A DNA stretch of 64,000 nucleotides from assembly GCA_963741625.1 (NCBI GenBank), contig CAVUIT010000019.1, forward strand, positions 1 to 64,000. Reading direction: 5' to 3'. This DNA is from CAWBBA01 sp963741625 (GTDB lineage Bacteria; Desulfobacterota; Desulfomonilia; Desulfomonilales; Desulfomonilaceae). Below the pieces are notes generated by a model. The model had not been told where the DNA came from. It saw only the letters and a program-made list of their open reading frames with translations, and did no database searches. The position numbers and the translations under genes are program-made. Below, piece after piece: positions 34,849 through 44,446 of this stretch (positions are counted from its first letter, which is position 1; every line of letters begins with the position of its first letter).

Positions 34849-35225
34849 AAGAAGTCATGGCGATCATCCGCATGAACATGATGAACAAAACCAAAAAGGC
34901 GCTCTCCGATGCGGGTATTTCCTCCATGACCGCCAAGGATGTCCTAGGGAGAGGCAAAGGCCTGGTGGATTACCATCTCTTGCATGGCGCTGAAAAAGGT
35001 TATGAGGAAGCCATAGCGCAGCTCGGGCAGAGCCAGCGTCTTATTCCCAAGCGCCTGCTGGTCGTGGTTGTGCAGGACAAGCTCTTACCAAAGACGGTGA
35101 ACACAATCGTCGAGGTCAATCAAACTGGTAAGTCCGGCGACGGCAAGATCTTCGTCATGCCGGTGAGTGACTCCGCCAGCGTACGTACCGGTGAAGCCGG
35201 CGACACCGTCCTGGATGACGTGTGA
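34845..35225 (+). CDS. nifI2: PII-family nitrogen regulator NifI2
   Basis: A 126-residue PII paralogue beginning MKEVMAIIRMNMMNKTKKALSDAGISSMTAKDVLGRGKG, with the family end TGKSGDGKIFVMPVSDSASVRTGE. The long T-loop region (LVDYHLLHGAEKGYEEAIAQLGQSQRLIPKR) distinguishes NifI2 from NifI1. Its ATG overlaps the nifI1 stop (ATGA), so the two subunits are probably made in equal amounts. Intact. Confidence 0.93.
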   Translation: MKEVMAIIRMNMMNKTKKALSDAGISSMTAKDVLGRGKGLVDYHLLHGAEKGYEEAIAQLGQSQRLIPKRLLVVVVQDKLLPKTVNTIVEVNQTGKSGDGKIFVMPVSDSASVRTGEAGDTVLDDV

Positions 35226-35252
35226 ACGGCTGTTTGTTAACGGGAGAACACC

Positions 35253-36910
35253 ATGAAATTAGTCAAGCAAGAAACCATCTGCTGCGAGGCCGAACTCATC
35301 GATCCCGAAGAAGTGAAGCAGGAACTTCTCAGAAAAGTTCCCACCAAAGTGGCTCGCAAGCGCGCTAAACAAATCATCGTCAACCAGGTGGGCGAAAGCC
35401 AGGAAGTTCCGGAAATCGGCGCCAACACCCGCACGATTCCCGGCATCATCACTCAGCGCGGCTGCACCTACGCAGGCTGCAAGGGCGTTATCCTGGGGCC
35501 CACTCGCGACATAGTGAACATTACCCACGGTCCTATCGGTTGCGGTTTCTATAGCTGGCTCACGCGGCGCAATCAGACGCGTACCGAACGGGCCGGACGA
35601 TGAAAACTTCATGACGTACTGCTTTTCCACGGACATGCAGGAAGAAGACATCGTGTTCGGGGGCGAGAAGAAGCTCCGGGCAGCCATCCAGGAAGCCTAC
35701 GATCTGTTCAAACCCAAGGCCATAAGCATCTTCGCCACCTGCCCGGTGGGACTCATCGGCGACGACGTGCATTCCGTAGCGCGAGAGATGAAAGAAAAGC
35801 TCGGGATCAATGTTTTCGGGTTCAGTTGCGAGGGCTACAAGGGCGTGAGTCAGTCCGCGGGGCACCACATTGCCAACAACGGCATTTTCACCCACGTCGT
35901 TGGGCTCAATGACAACGTCAAAGAAGGCAAATACAAGATCAACCTGCTGGGCGAATACAACATAGGCGGAGATGCCTTTGAACTGGACCGCATCCTTGAT
36001 GACTGCGGCATCACCGTTGTCTCCACCTTTAGCGGCAATTCCACCTACGACCAGTTTGCCAATGCCCATACCGCGGATCTCAACACCATCATGTGCCACC
36101 GGTCCATCAACTATGTGGCGGAAATGATGGAGACCAAGTACGGGATCCCGTGGATCAAGATCAACTTCATCGGAGCCGAAGCGTCTGCAAAAACGCTCCG
36201 CAAGATCGCCAACTATTTTGAAGACCCGGAACTGAGCGAGCGTGTCGAAGAGGTCATCGCTCGGGAAATGCCCGAAGTAATCAAGGTGCGCGATGAAGTG
36301 CGGGCACGCTGCGAAGGGAAGCTGGCCATGCTCTTCGTGGGCGGTTCCCGGGCTCACCACTACCAGGAGCTTTTCCGGGAAATCGGCATGAAGACGATAT
36401 CTGCCGGGTACGAATTCGCTCATCGTGACGACTACGAAGGCCGCCACGTACTCCCCTCCCTTAAGGTAGACGCGGACAGCCGAAACATCGAGGAGTTGGA
36501 AATCCATCCTGATCCGGAAAAATTCCGCCCGCGTAAGACGGCCGAGGAACTGGAGCGGCTCCAGGCCCAGGGATTCCGTTTCAAGGACTACGACGGGATG
36601 ATGCGTGAAATGCCTGAGAGCACTCTGGTGATCGACGACATCAGCCAGTACCGAAACCGAGCGGCTCATCGAAATCTACAAACCGGCCATTTTCTGTGCG
36701 GGCATCAAGGAAAAATTCGCCATACAGAAGAAGGGCATCCCAATGAAGCAGCTCCACAGCTACGATTCCGGCGGACCTTACGCCGGCTTCAGGGGAGCCA
36801 TCAATTTCTACAGAGAGATTGATCGTATGGTCAACAGCCAGGTCTGGAAGTATCTCAAAGCGCCCTGGCAGGAAAATCCCGAACTGGCGGCCAAGTACGC
36901 CTGTGATTGA
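35253..36910 (+). CDS. nifD: Nitrogenase MoFe protein alpha chain NifD, two frame breaks
   Basis: Starts at the ATG at 35253. P-cluster cysteines are visible in RGCTYAGCKG, GPIGCGFYSW and FATCPVGLIGDD. The FeMo-co cysteine lies in IMCHRSINYV and the FeMo-co histidine in QLHSYDSGGPYAGF. The protein is spread over three phases, with changes near 35598 (before DENFMTYCFSTDMQEEDIV) and near 36648 (before ETERLIEIYKPAIFCAGIKEKF). Both have the phase of one inserted base. Read through, it gives about 551 residues including the C-terminal WQENPELAAKYACD. The lack of vnfG/anfG and the presence of nifEN indicate the Mo type. It forms the heterotetramer with NifK. Confidence 0.93.
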
Positions 36911-36933
36911 GCCATCGAGGAAGGAACGCAATC

Positions 36934-38311
36934 ATGTTACTGCGACATACTCCAAAAGAAATCAACCAACGCAAAGCCTTGACCATTAACCCGGCCAAGA
37001 CCTGCCAGCCGATAGGCGCCATGTACGCGGCATTGGGCATTCACCGCTGCCTGCCGCATAGTCACGGCTCGCAGGGTTGCTGCGCCTACCACCGGAGCAC
37101 GCTCACTCGCCATTACAAAGAACCCGTGATGGCCGCGACCAGCTCCTTCACCGAAGGGGCGTCGGTGTTCGGCGGGCAGGCCAACCTGGTGCAGGCCATC
37201 GACAACATTTTCACCATCTACGAACCTGACGTGATCGCGGTGCACACCACGTGTCTGTCGGAAACCATCGGCGATGACATTCCGCAGATCGCTCGAAAAG
37301 CCGAAGCGGACGGCAAAATCCCCAGCGGCAAATACGTCATCCATGTGAACACCCCGAGTTACGTGGGAACGCATGTGACCGGATTTGCCGGCATGACCAA
37401 GGCCATGGTGGATTACTTTGCCCAGTCCAACGGGACCAAGATCAATCAAATCAACATCATCCCCGGTTACGTAGAACCGTCGGACATGGAAGAAGTCAAA
37501 CGGATCTGCGACATGATGGGGGTCCGGACGGTCATGTTTCCCGACACGTCAGGGGTGCTGAACCGGCCACAGACCGGCAAGTACGAGATGTTCCCCAAAG
37601 GCGGCGTGACCGTGGAAGCCTTGAAGACCATAGGCGACAGTATGGCGACCATCGCTCTGGGGCGGCTGGCTTCAGGGCCCGGCAGCACGGGCTCTGGACA
37701 CCAAATGCCAGGTGCCTTGCGAAATCCTCGACCTGCCTATTGGGTTTAAGGCCACCGACCGGTTTGTGGACACGCTGAGGAAAACCGCGGGAATCAACGT
37801 TCCCGACGCCCTGAATGAAGAACGCGGGCAGCTTTTGGACATCGTCACCGACATGCACCAGTACTTCTACGGTAAGAAAGTGGCGCTGGCGGGCGATCCC
37901 GATCAGCTCATCGCACTGACCGAATTCCTGGTGTCCATCGACATGTGGCCGATCCACATCGTAACCGGCACCACGGGTAAGAAATTTGAGACTCGCATCC
38001 GGGAGATCACCAAGAATGTGCCGCATCCCGTAAACGTGGGCGTCCCGGGCGACATGTTCCTGCTGCATCAGTGGATCAAGAATGAGCCGGTGGATTTGCT
38101 CATGGGCAACACATACATGAAGTACATCGCCCGCGATGAGGACATCCCTCTGGTGCGCTTCGGCTTTCCTATTCTGGATCGCATCGGCCACAGCTACTTC
38201 CCGACGGTCGGGTACCGCGGCGGCATGCGCCTGCTCGAAAAGATCCTGGACGCCGTCCTGGAACGGCAGGATCGGGATGCGCCGGAAGAAAGTTTTGAAC
38301 TGGTGATGTAG
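36934..38311 (+). CDS. nifK: Nitrogenase MoFe protein beta chain NifK, one frame break
   Basis: Starts at the ATG at 36934 with GAGGAAGGA upstream, 24 bases after nifD. P-cluster cysteines are in KTCQPIGAMYAALG, GSQGCCAYHRS and HTTCLSETIGDD. The first frame ends wrongly at 37749. Removing one G near 37681 (CCCGGCAGC) joins it to ARALDTKCQVPCEILDLPIGFKATDRF and the normal C-terminus (GYRGGMRLLEKILDAVLERQ). The total is ~458 residues, the short NifK type common in anaerobes that lack the long N-terminal extension. Confidence 0.93.
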
Positions 38312-38391
38312 GGAAGAAAGACGCTAGTCGAAGGACAGCAATCGGAAACTAGAGAATCGACATCGAAAATCAGAAATCGGGAGTAATAGCA

Positions 38392-38694
38392 ATGCAAAAA
38401 CCAGATCATCATATTTTAGTGTGCGCGAGTTTTCGCGGCACGGAAGCCAAAGGGAAGTGTATCAAGAAGGAATCCCTCCAACTGATCCCTCATCTGCAAG
38501 AAGAGCTGGCCGACCGCGGCCTGAACGCGATGGTGTCCACCACAGGCTGCCTGAACCTCTGCGAGGAAGGCCCGGTGATGATCATCTATCCCCAGGCATA
38601 CTGGTACCGTGACGTCACCAGCACAGATGCGGTGGATGAGATCCTGGATGCCCTGGAAGACGGTAAAGCAGCGGAGAAGTATCTGCTGACATGA
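38392..38694 (+). CDS. Thioredoxin-fold [2Fe-2S] ferredoxin of the nif cluster
   Basis: A 100-residue intact protein with the four-cysteine pattern of thioredoxin-like [2Fe-2S] ferredoxins: C11 and C23 (VCASFRGTEAKGKC), C53 and C57 (TTGCLNLCEEGP). The C-terminal part (VMIIYPQAYWYRDVTSTDAVDEILDAL) completes the fold. Homologues sit in nif clusters of many anaerobes, where they may donate electrons or protect nitrogenase by complex formation (Shethna-type role). Which applies here is unknown. An 80-base gap separates it from nifK. Confidence 0.88.
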   Translation: MQKPDHHILVCASFRGTEAKGKCIKKESLQLIPHLQEELADRGLNAMVSTTGCLNLCEEGPVMIIYPQAYWYRDVTSTDAVDEILDALEDGKAAEKYLLT

Positions 38695-38738
38695 AGGGCC
38701 GGTACGAGCATATGCCGAAATCAGTGCCGATGCAGCCG

Positions 38739-38834
38739 GTAGGTCGGCATCTTGCCGGCAATCTGAAGCAGCGGCGACGCCATCGTTGCCGGGCACCTAC
38801 CTCGATTAAGCGACCGGCAAGATGCCGGTCCTAC
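38739..38834. repeat. GTAGG(A)CCGGCA-type element inside the nif cluster
   Basis: GTAGGTCGGCATCTTGCCGG at the left end and CCGGCAAGATGCCGGTCCTAC at the right end are complementary except for one base, and each arm is itself a small hairpin. It belongs to the family at 13205, 23546 and 22110. It lies between the ferredoxin and nifE genes and might act as a terminator or processing site. Confidence 0.7.
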
Positions 38835-38923
38835 TAACGAACGGTGAGGGTGCCCATGGCCGCCACCGAAGTTGAACATCGGCAGGCACGGCCCGCCATA
38901 CCTGGCTCAACGGGAACAGATCA

Positions 38924-40321
38924 ATGACCACCCCAATTTTTACCGAAAGACAGGATCAGATACATCGGAAGGGCGATCAGCCGTTCCAAATGTCATGCGA
39001 CAAAGAGAGCCTCGCTGGTGCGGTAAGTCAAAGGGCTTGCGTGTTTTGTGGCTCCAGGGTGGTGTTGTACCCCATCGCGGACGCCCTGCACCTGGTTCAC
39101 GGTCCCATTGGCTGTGCTGCCTACACCTGGGACATACGGGGCGCCTTGTCTTCCGGTCCGGCCTTGCACAGGCTGAGTTTCTCCACCGATCTCCAGGAGA
39201 CAGACGTGATCTTCGGTGCAGAGGAAAAGCTTTACAAGGCTCTAGTTGAATTGATCGACAGGCATCAACCAAAAGCAGCTTTTGTCTACTCCACGTGCAT
39301 AGTGGGAATCATCGGAGACGATCTTGAAGCGGTTTCCAAACGAGTGGAGCGGGAAAAAGGCATTCCTGTCATCCCGGTTCAGTCCGAAGGATTCAAGGGC
39401 AACAAGCGTGCCGGTTACAATGCAGCCTGCAAAGCAATGTTCCGGTTGATCGGCACCGGCGACACTTCAAATGTTTCAGAACTGAGCGTCAATATCCTCG
39501 GAGATTTCAACCTGGCAGGCGAGATTTGGATCATTCGAGAATATTTCGAGCGGATGGGTTTGGAGGTTGTCGCAAATATCACCGGCGACGGCCGAGTGGA
39601 CGATATCCGGCGGGCCCACGGGGCCGCGTTGAACGTGGTGCAGTGTTCAGGCTCCACAATGGATCTGGCCAAGATGATGGAGGAGGAATACGGCACGCCC
39701 TTTATGCGGGTTTCATATTTCGGAGTGGAGGATATGGCCGAGTCGCTCTACAACGTGGCACGCTTCTTTGCCGACAAGGACCCGGAAATAATGGGCCGCA
39801 CTGCTGACCTGGTCAAAAGCGAGCTGACGGATTTGTATCCGGCTCTGGAAAAGTACCGCCGCGCACTTTCCGGCAAGAAAGCCGCAATCTACGTTGGCGG
39901 CGCTTTCAAGGCTTTTTCTTTGGTGAAGGCGTTCAGGCTTCTGGGGATGGCTGTGGTGCTGGTCGGTTCTCAAACCGGCACCGAGGAAGACTACCGTGAA
40001 CTCCATGAGATCACGGACGACGGGACGATCATTGTGGATGATTCCAACCCATTGGAATTGGCGTCATTTCTCCAGGAGAAGGATGTTGACATTTTTGTAG
40101 GTGGAGTGAAGGAACGTCCTATTGCGTACAAGCTTGGCGTGGGGTTTTGCGACCACAACCACGAGCGAAAAGAGGCCCTCGAAGGTTTTGTCGGCATGCT
40201 CAATTTTGCCAAAGAGGTCTACTCGACGGTCATGAGTCCTGTTTGGCGGTTCGTTCCCAGAAAAGGGGAGGGGAGATCGCTTCGAGCGCCTGCACGTTTG
40301 CGCAGCGTGAGTAATCGGTGA
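38924..40321 (+). CDS. nifE: FeMo-cofactor assembly scaffold NifE
   Basis: An intact 465-residue NifD paralogue. Cluster-binding cysteines occur in RACVFCGSRVVLYPI, VHGPIGCAAYTWDIRG and VYSTCIVGIIGDD, followed by VIPVQSEGFKGNKRAGYNAACKAM and a NifE-type cofactor-site region (NVVQCSGSTMDLAKMMEEEYGTPFMRVSYFGVEDM). With NifN it forms the tetramer on which NifB-co matures to FeMo-co. The last ~20 residues (GRSLRAPARLRSVSNR) are basic and atypical. NifN starts ten bases later. Confidence 0.93.
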   Translation: MTTPIFTERQDQIHRKGDQPFQMSCDKESLAGAVSQRACVFCGSRVVLYPIADALHLVHGPIGCAAYTWDIRGALSSGPALHRLSFSTDLQETDVIFGAEEKLYKALVELIDRHQPKAAFVYSTCIVGIIGDDLEAVSKRVEREKGIPVIPVQSEGFKGNKRAGYNAACKAMFRLIGTGDTSNVSELSVNILGDFNLAGEIWIIREYFERMGLEVVANITGDGRVDDIRRAHGAALNVVQCSGSTMDLAKMMEEEYGTPFMRVSYFGVEDMAESLYNVARFFADKDPEIMGRTADLVKSELTDLYPALEKYRRALSGKKAAIYVGGAFKAFSLVKAFRLLGMAVVLVGSQTGTEEDYRELHEITDDGTIIVDDSNPLELASFLQEKDVDIFVGGVKERPIAYKLGVGFCDHNHERKEALEGFVGMLNFAKEVYSTVMSPVWRFVPRKGEGRSLRAPARLRSVSNR

Positions 40322-40331
40322 GGTCAAAGCC

Positions 40332-41711
40332 ATGAAACAAGTTCACAGAAAACCTGAGCCTTACGTTTCCACCACGAACGCGTGCAAGCTGTGCAAGCCG
40401 CTCGGCGCATGCCTGGCCTTTCGAGGCATAGAAGGAGCTGTCCCGTTTCTTCACGGTTCCCAGGGCTGCGCAACTTACATGAGGCGCTACATCATAAGTC
40501 ATTTCAGGGAACCCATGGACATTGCGTCCTCATCTCTGGGCGAAAAGCATGCAGTGTACGGTGGCGGCCCAAATCTGAAGCAGGGGCTCAAAAATGTGAT
40601 GTCGAAATACGACGTCGGCATGATCGGAATCGCAACGACCTGTCTCACGGAAACCATAGGCGATGACGTTCCCACGATCGTCAACGAGTTTCGCAGAGAC
40701 TTTGCCGACGAGATGGAAGCTCACGGTTCGCCCGCTTTGGTCAGAGTGTCCACGCCCAGCTATGCGGGCACTCATATAGAAGGCTTTCACGCAACGGTCA
40801 AGGCAGTTGTCGATCAGCTTGCCGAAGAAACCGAGCCTCACCAGGGGATCACGCTTTTCCCCGGATTCGTGTCACCCGCGGATATCCGCTATTTGAAAGA
40901 AATCATCGAGGATTTCGGGCTTCAAGGAACCATCCTGCCCGACATATCGCTGACTCTCGATGGGCCGGCCCTGAAGGATTACGAGAAGCTGCCATCCGGC
41001 GGAACCCCCATTTCCGAAATCAGGGCTATGGGCGGCTCAAGGGCTGCCATCGAATTCGGCCGTTCGCTGTCGGCGAAGTACACTGCGGGCGGATTACTCG
41101 ACGCACGATTTGGAGTGCCTCTTCATTCGCTGGGCATGCCAATCGGCCTCCGTGAATCGGACGCGTTTTTTGAAGTGTTGGAAGAATTGTCGGGCAGAGA
41201 GATGCCTGAAAAACACGCCCTCGAAAGGGGCAGACTGATAGACGCTTACGTGGACGGCCACAAATACATCTTTGATAAAAGGGCCATCGTGTATGGCGAA
41301 GAAGATCTCGTCGTCGGGCTTACTGCTTTCCTCGCAGAAATCGGTGTGAGACCCGTCCTCTGCGCATCGGGCGGCCGGAGCGGGAAATTCGAGCAGGCCA
41401 TTGCGGAGGTCGTAGAAGGCTTGCTGCCGGAGCCACCGGAAGTTCGTGAAGGAGTCGATTTTTACGACATCGCAGAGGAGGCTGAGGCGCTCGAACCTGA
41501 TCTGATCATAGGTAACAGCAAGGGCTATCACCTCGCCAAGAAATGGAACGTCCCGCTTATTCGAGTGGGTTTTCCCATCCACGACCGTTTCGGCGGGCAC
41601 AGGATCCTGCACCTTGGATATCGAGGAGCCCAGTCGCTTTTGGATACCATCGTCAACACTGTCATTGAGGCAAAACAGGAACATTCGCCAATAGGCTACA
41701 GCTATATATAA
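40332..41711 (+). CDS. nifN: FeMo-cofactor assembly scaffold NifN
   Basis: An intact 459-residue NifK paralogue. It shows NACKLCKPLGACLAFRGIEGAVPFLHGSQGCATYMRRY, TTCLTETIGDDVPTIV, VSTPSYAGTHIEGFHATVKAV and the C-terminal IIGNSKGYHLAKKWNVPLIRVGFPIHDRFGG. It partners NifE. The frame is undamaged although its neighbours nifK and nifB are broken. nifB follows after 12 bases. Confidence 0.93.
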   Translation: MKQVHRKPEPYVSTTNACKLCKPLGACLAFRGIEGAVPFLHGSQGCATYMRRYIISHFREPMDIASSSLGEKHAVYGGGPNLKQGLKNVMSKYDVGMIGIATTCLTETIGDDVPTIVNEFRRDFADEMEAHGSPALVRVSTPSYAGTHIEGFHATVKAVVDQLAEETEPHQGITLFPGFVSPADIRYLKEIIEDFGLQGTILPDISLTLDGPALKDYEKLPSGGTPISEIRAMGGSRAAIEFGRSLSAKYTAGGLLDARFGVPLHSLGMPIGLRESDAFFEVLEELSGREMPEKHALERGRLIDAYVDGHKYIFDKRAIVYGEEDLVVGLTAFLAEIGVRPVLCASGGRSGKFEQAIAEVVEGLLPEPPEVREGVDFYDIAEEAEALEPDLIIGNSKGYHLAKKWNVPLIRVGFPIHDRFGGHRILHLGYRGAQSLLDTIVNTVIEAKQEHSPIGYSYI

Positions 41712-41723
41712 GAGGTACGAACA

Positions 41724-42998
41724 ATGAGCGGGCCAAATATAAACAATCATCCCTGTTTCAATGTCCATGCAAAAGGCACGTGCGGTCGAGTTCACCTACC
41801 GGTGGCTCCGGACTGCAACATCAAGTGCAATTACTGCAACCGTAAGTATGATTGTGTGAACGAAAGCAGGCCCGGGGTCACAAGTTCAGTGCTCACTCCG
41901 GATCAGGCCGTGCTCTATCTGGAACGAGTCCTGGAAAAGGCTCCGAATATAACGGTGGCGGGCATTGCAGGGCCTGGTGACGCATTTGCCAAGCCAAAGG
42001 GCACAATGGAAACTCTGCGTCTGATCAGAGAAGCGGTTTCCGGAGATACTCCTTTGTCTGGCAACCAACGGTTTGAATGTCGCTCCTTACATTAGTGAGC
42101 TGGCGGAATTGCAAGTCTCCCATGTCACCATGACAGTCAATGCCGTGGATCCGGAAATTGGCGCTCAAATTTACAGTTGGGTGCGTGACGGCAAAGTGAT
42201 TTATCGAGGCATAGACGCGGCAAAACTGTTGCTGGCAAGACAGCTTGAAGCAATAGCTGCGCTGAAAGCCCACGGCATCGTGGTCAAGGTGAACACCATC
42301 GTCATACCGGGGATCAACGATCATCACGTGGCCGAGGTCGCTCGCAAGATGGCAGAGCTTGGGGTGGACATCCAGAACTGCATGACCATGTACCCGAACC
42401 AGGGCACGCCGTTCGGAGATATTGGCGAGCCAACGCCGGAGTTGATGGCTGAGGTACGTAACGAAGTTGAGAAAATCATCCCTCAGATGAAACATTGCAC
42501 CAGATGCAGAGCTGATGCTGTGGGATTGTTGGAGGACGACCGTTCGTCGGAATTTAGAGGCTGCCTCTCCGATTGTTCGCAAACGCATTCAATCAGCACT
42601 GACGGCAAGCCTTATGTGGCGGTTGCAACCTGGGAAGGAGTGCTCGTAAATCAGCACCTTGGAGAAGCGGAACGCTTTCAAATATGGGGGCCTTCACAAG
42701 ATGGATATGTCCTGGTGGAAGAGCGAAAGGCCCCGGAAAAAGGCTCAGGCGTCGAATAGGTGGTATGCGCTTGCCGAGATCCTGAAGTGATTGCCGTGCG
42801 ATCTTGGTGAGCGGAATTGGCGAGACCCCAGCGCAAGTGCTTACCGAATGCGAAATCCTGCCCGTGCAGATGAACGGATTCATTCAAACGGGGCTGGACG
42901 CTATATACGGGGGGGGAGACACTGCGGTGCTCAAAGGCCGTAGAGACGGCTGCGGCAAGGCCGCAGGCTGCTCAGGGAGCGGCGGTGGGTGTGGATGA
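41724..42998 (+). CDS. nifB: Radical-SAM NifB (NifB-co synthase) with C-terminal NifX-like domain, three frame breaks
   Basis: Starts at the ATG at 41724. The radical-SAM cysteines C-x3-C-x2-C are in PDCNIKCNYCNRKYDC, preceded by HPCFNVHAKGTCGRVHLPV. Phase changes occur near 42052 (to ATNGLNVAPYISELAELQVSHVT), near 42753 (to RWYALAEILK) and near 42781 (to CRAILVSGIGETPAQVLTECEI). All have the phase of one inserted base. Read through, the protein has ~424 residues. The C-terminal NifX/NafY-like domain (from VAVATWEGVLVNQHLGEAERFQIW) ends in a Gly/Cys-rich tail (DGCGKAAGCSGSGGGCG). It makes the carbide-containing Fe8S9C precursor. Confidence 0.92.
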
Positions 42999-43524
42999 GA
43001 GGGGGGTGAGCAGTGGGCGCCTTTCTCATGAGAGGTTCCCACTGGTTGATCGACTTGCACGTCTGCTCCACTTTTATCAGACTTTTCATCCTGATCTTGG
43101 CTGCTCAAATTCCTCAACCGTCTCTCTTCGACGAGGTCGCCAGCAACCTGTTCAGTATAGTAGGATGTGGTGACCACGCATTCGCTGCAGGGACACCACA
43201 TCCTACGCTTGCTGATGACTTCGCATTGACATCCACGGTGCGGCAGTCGTTTGTGCCTACAATCGCATCTTTATCGGCCATAAACGTGAAAGATTCTGAT
43301 TGACTGGCGAGTGCACGGTGAGTTACCCTCGAAGCCAGAACAAAACAGTCTTCTTGATCTGCCTATCTTGGGCCATGTGGAGAATCGCCCCACGTTTTTT
43401 GTTGGAGCGGATAGTCGGAAACTAGTCACCGGCCCGAAGACCACAGATATGGCAAGACCCAGCATGATTTTGGGCAATTCTGCGTAACAGAACCCCTCTA
43501 CATCTAATGAAAGGGGGATAAGTC
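42999..43524. other. Intergenic after nifB, one hairpin repeat, no gene
   Basis: About 525 bases. It contains the palindromic element at 43160-43206. The short frames present on both strands have no recognisable content. A GAAAGGGGG site at 43511-43518 belongs to the downstream gene. Confidence 0.5.
43160..43206. repeat. GTAGGATGTGGTG hairpin element (short copy)
   Basis: GTAGGATGTGGTG (43160-43172) and CACCACATCCTAC (43194-43206) form a perfect 13-bp stem with a 21-nt loop. A longer copy with the same ends is at 44250-44342. It might terminate nif transcription in either direction, but has no T-tract. Confidence 0.75.
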
Positions 43525-44166
43525 ATGAGAGTAAAGATCGCAGTGGTCTTGTGCTTAGCGGCAATTCTGTCAAATACCCTGGTAACTAGCGGTGATCCTG
43601 TGGAACAACCCAGTATCTCTTTCGGTTTCCCTTTCGATTGCGGCACGGTAGAGCGGGGGGTGCCGTGCCTGGCAGATAAGTTTCAGGCTGGACTCAGCGT
43701 GGTCCTTGTGAACCAAAAGAAAATCTGTCACGCTAGGACCGGAGCCTCGGTCATCGTTGACGATCCGGGCGGTCAAATCGAAGCGACCCTGTTGGAACCT
43801 GTGGAGAAATGCACTGGGGGGTTCATCGCAGTGGTCGGAACGGACCCTGCTGCGATTCGCGTGATCTCACCAGAAGATGACCACAACCCCATACCCAAAG
43901 AACTGGAATTGCAAGCACGTGAACTTCTGAGAGCTGAATACTGCCCTATTGCCGATTCCCCACCCAGAGTGCTCAGGGTGGGGCAGGTAGCGCTACTTAT
44001 GTTTGATTGTGAGCGTGCAAAGGCGGTGGTATTAATGGTGAACAATAATATCTTCCCATTAAAAGAGGGACTGTGCACAGGGGCGCATCTCTTTTTCGCT
44101 GTTAACGATAGCCTTCATCTTACATATGAAGCGCACTGCTGCGGAGGCGGTTGGCGCGCCAATTAG
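43525..44166 (+). CDS. Secreted cysteine-containing protein of unknown function
   Basis: A 213-residue intact frame from the ATG at 43525 behind GAAAGGGGG. It has a Sec signal peptide (MRVKIAVVLCLAAILSNTLVTSG). The mature part has six to eight cysteines (FPFDCGTVERGVPCLAD, KKICHART, EKCTGGF, EYCPIAD, FDCERAK, GLCTG, AHCCGGG) and predicted beta-rich segments. I recognise no family. It stands alone between hairpin repeats, on the opposite strand from nifA. A periplasmic or extracellular location is likely. Confidence 0.6.
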   Translation: MRVKIAVVLCLAAILSNTLVTSGDPVEQPSISFGFPFDCGTVERGVPCLADKFQAGLSVVLVNQKKICHARTGASVIVDDPGGQIEATLLEPVEKCTGGFIAVVGTDPAAIRVISPEDDHNPIPKELELQARELLRAEYCPIADSPPRVLRVGQVALLMFDCERAKAVVLMVNNNIFPLKEGLCTGAHLFFAVNDSLHLTYEAHCCGGGWRAN

Positions 44167-44249
44167 TGTACGACCTTTCAGATGGAACACCTAAGCATGT
44201 CTATTCCAATGCGGCGGGTTCCATATAGTAATTTAGGCACGTCCAGCGT

Positions 44250-44342
44250 GTAGGATGTGGTGACCCCGCGGGACGCGGGGGAACCGCATCTTTCGTGGTC
44301 TTTCCTCGAGCGATGCGGTTCGCTTCGCTCACCACATCCTAC
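44250..44342. repeat. GTAGGATGTGGTG hairpin element (long copy)
   Basis: GTAGGATGTGGTGA (44250-44263) and TCACCACATCCTAC (44329-44342) are perfectly complementary 14-bp ends. Inside are CCGCGGGACGCGGG and a GAGCGATGCGGTTCGCTTCGCTC hairpin. It is the longer version of the element at 43160 and lies between the convergent secreted-protein gene and nifA. Confidence 0.75.
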
Positions 44343-44446
44343 AAGGGCCAGACGTCCTTGGGCAGTCAGGCAGGTCTTGCCTACCATCTATCGTGCCGTT
44401 GCAGGGTGACGGAAGTTACAAATGCGTTACGCCAGCCAGAAAGGCA

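Noticed and set aside
35560..36669. Long minus-strand open frame (369 codons) opposite nifD
   Set aside because: It is the antisense shadow of nifD, created by codon bias. It has no family resemblance or ribosome site, and the plus-strand protein is strongly conserved.
41094..41795. 233-codon minus-strand frame opposite the end of nifN
   Set aside because: It is an antisense shadow of an intact, well-conserved nifN.
42779..42787. A second selenocysteine at the TGA in nifB (near 42781)
   Set aside because: The homologous NifX-like sequence continues in a different phase after this point, so it is a frame break rather than a recoded stop, and no SECIS-like hairpin follows.
35253..42998. Programmed +1 frameshifting as the explanation for broken nif genes
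   Set aside because: The sites share no slippery motif or stop-codon context, and the same sign of shift occurs in unrelated genes. Sequencing error is simpler.
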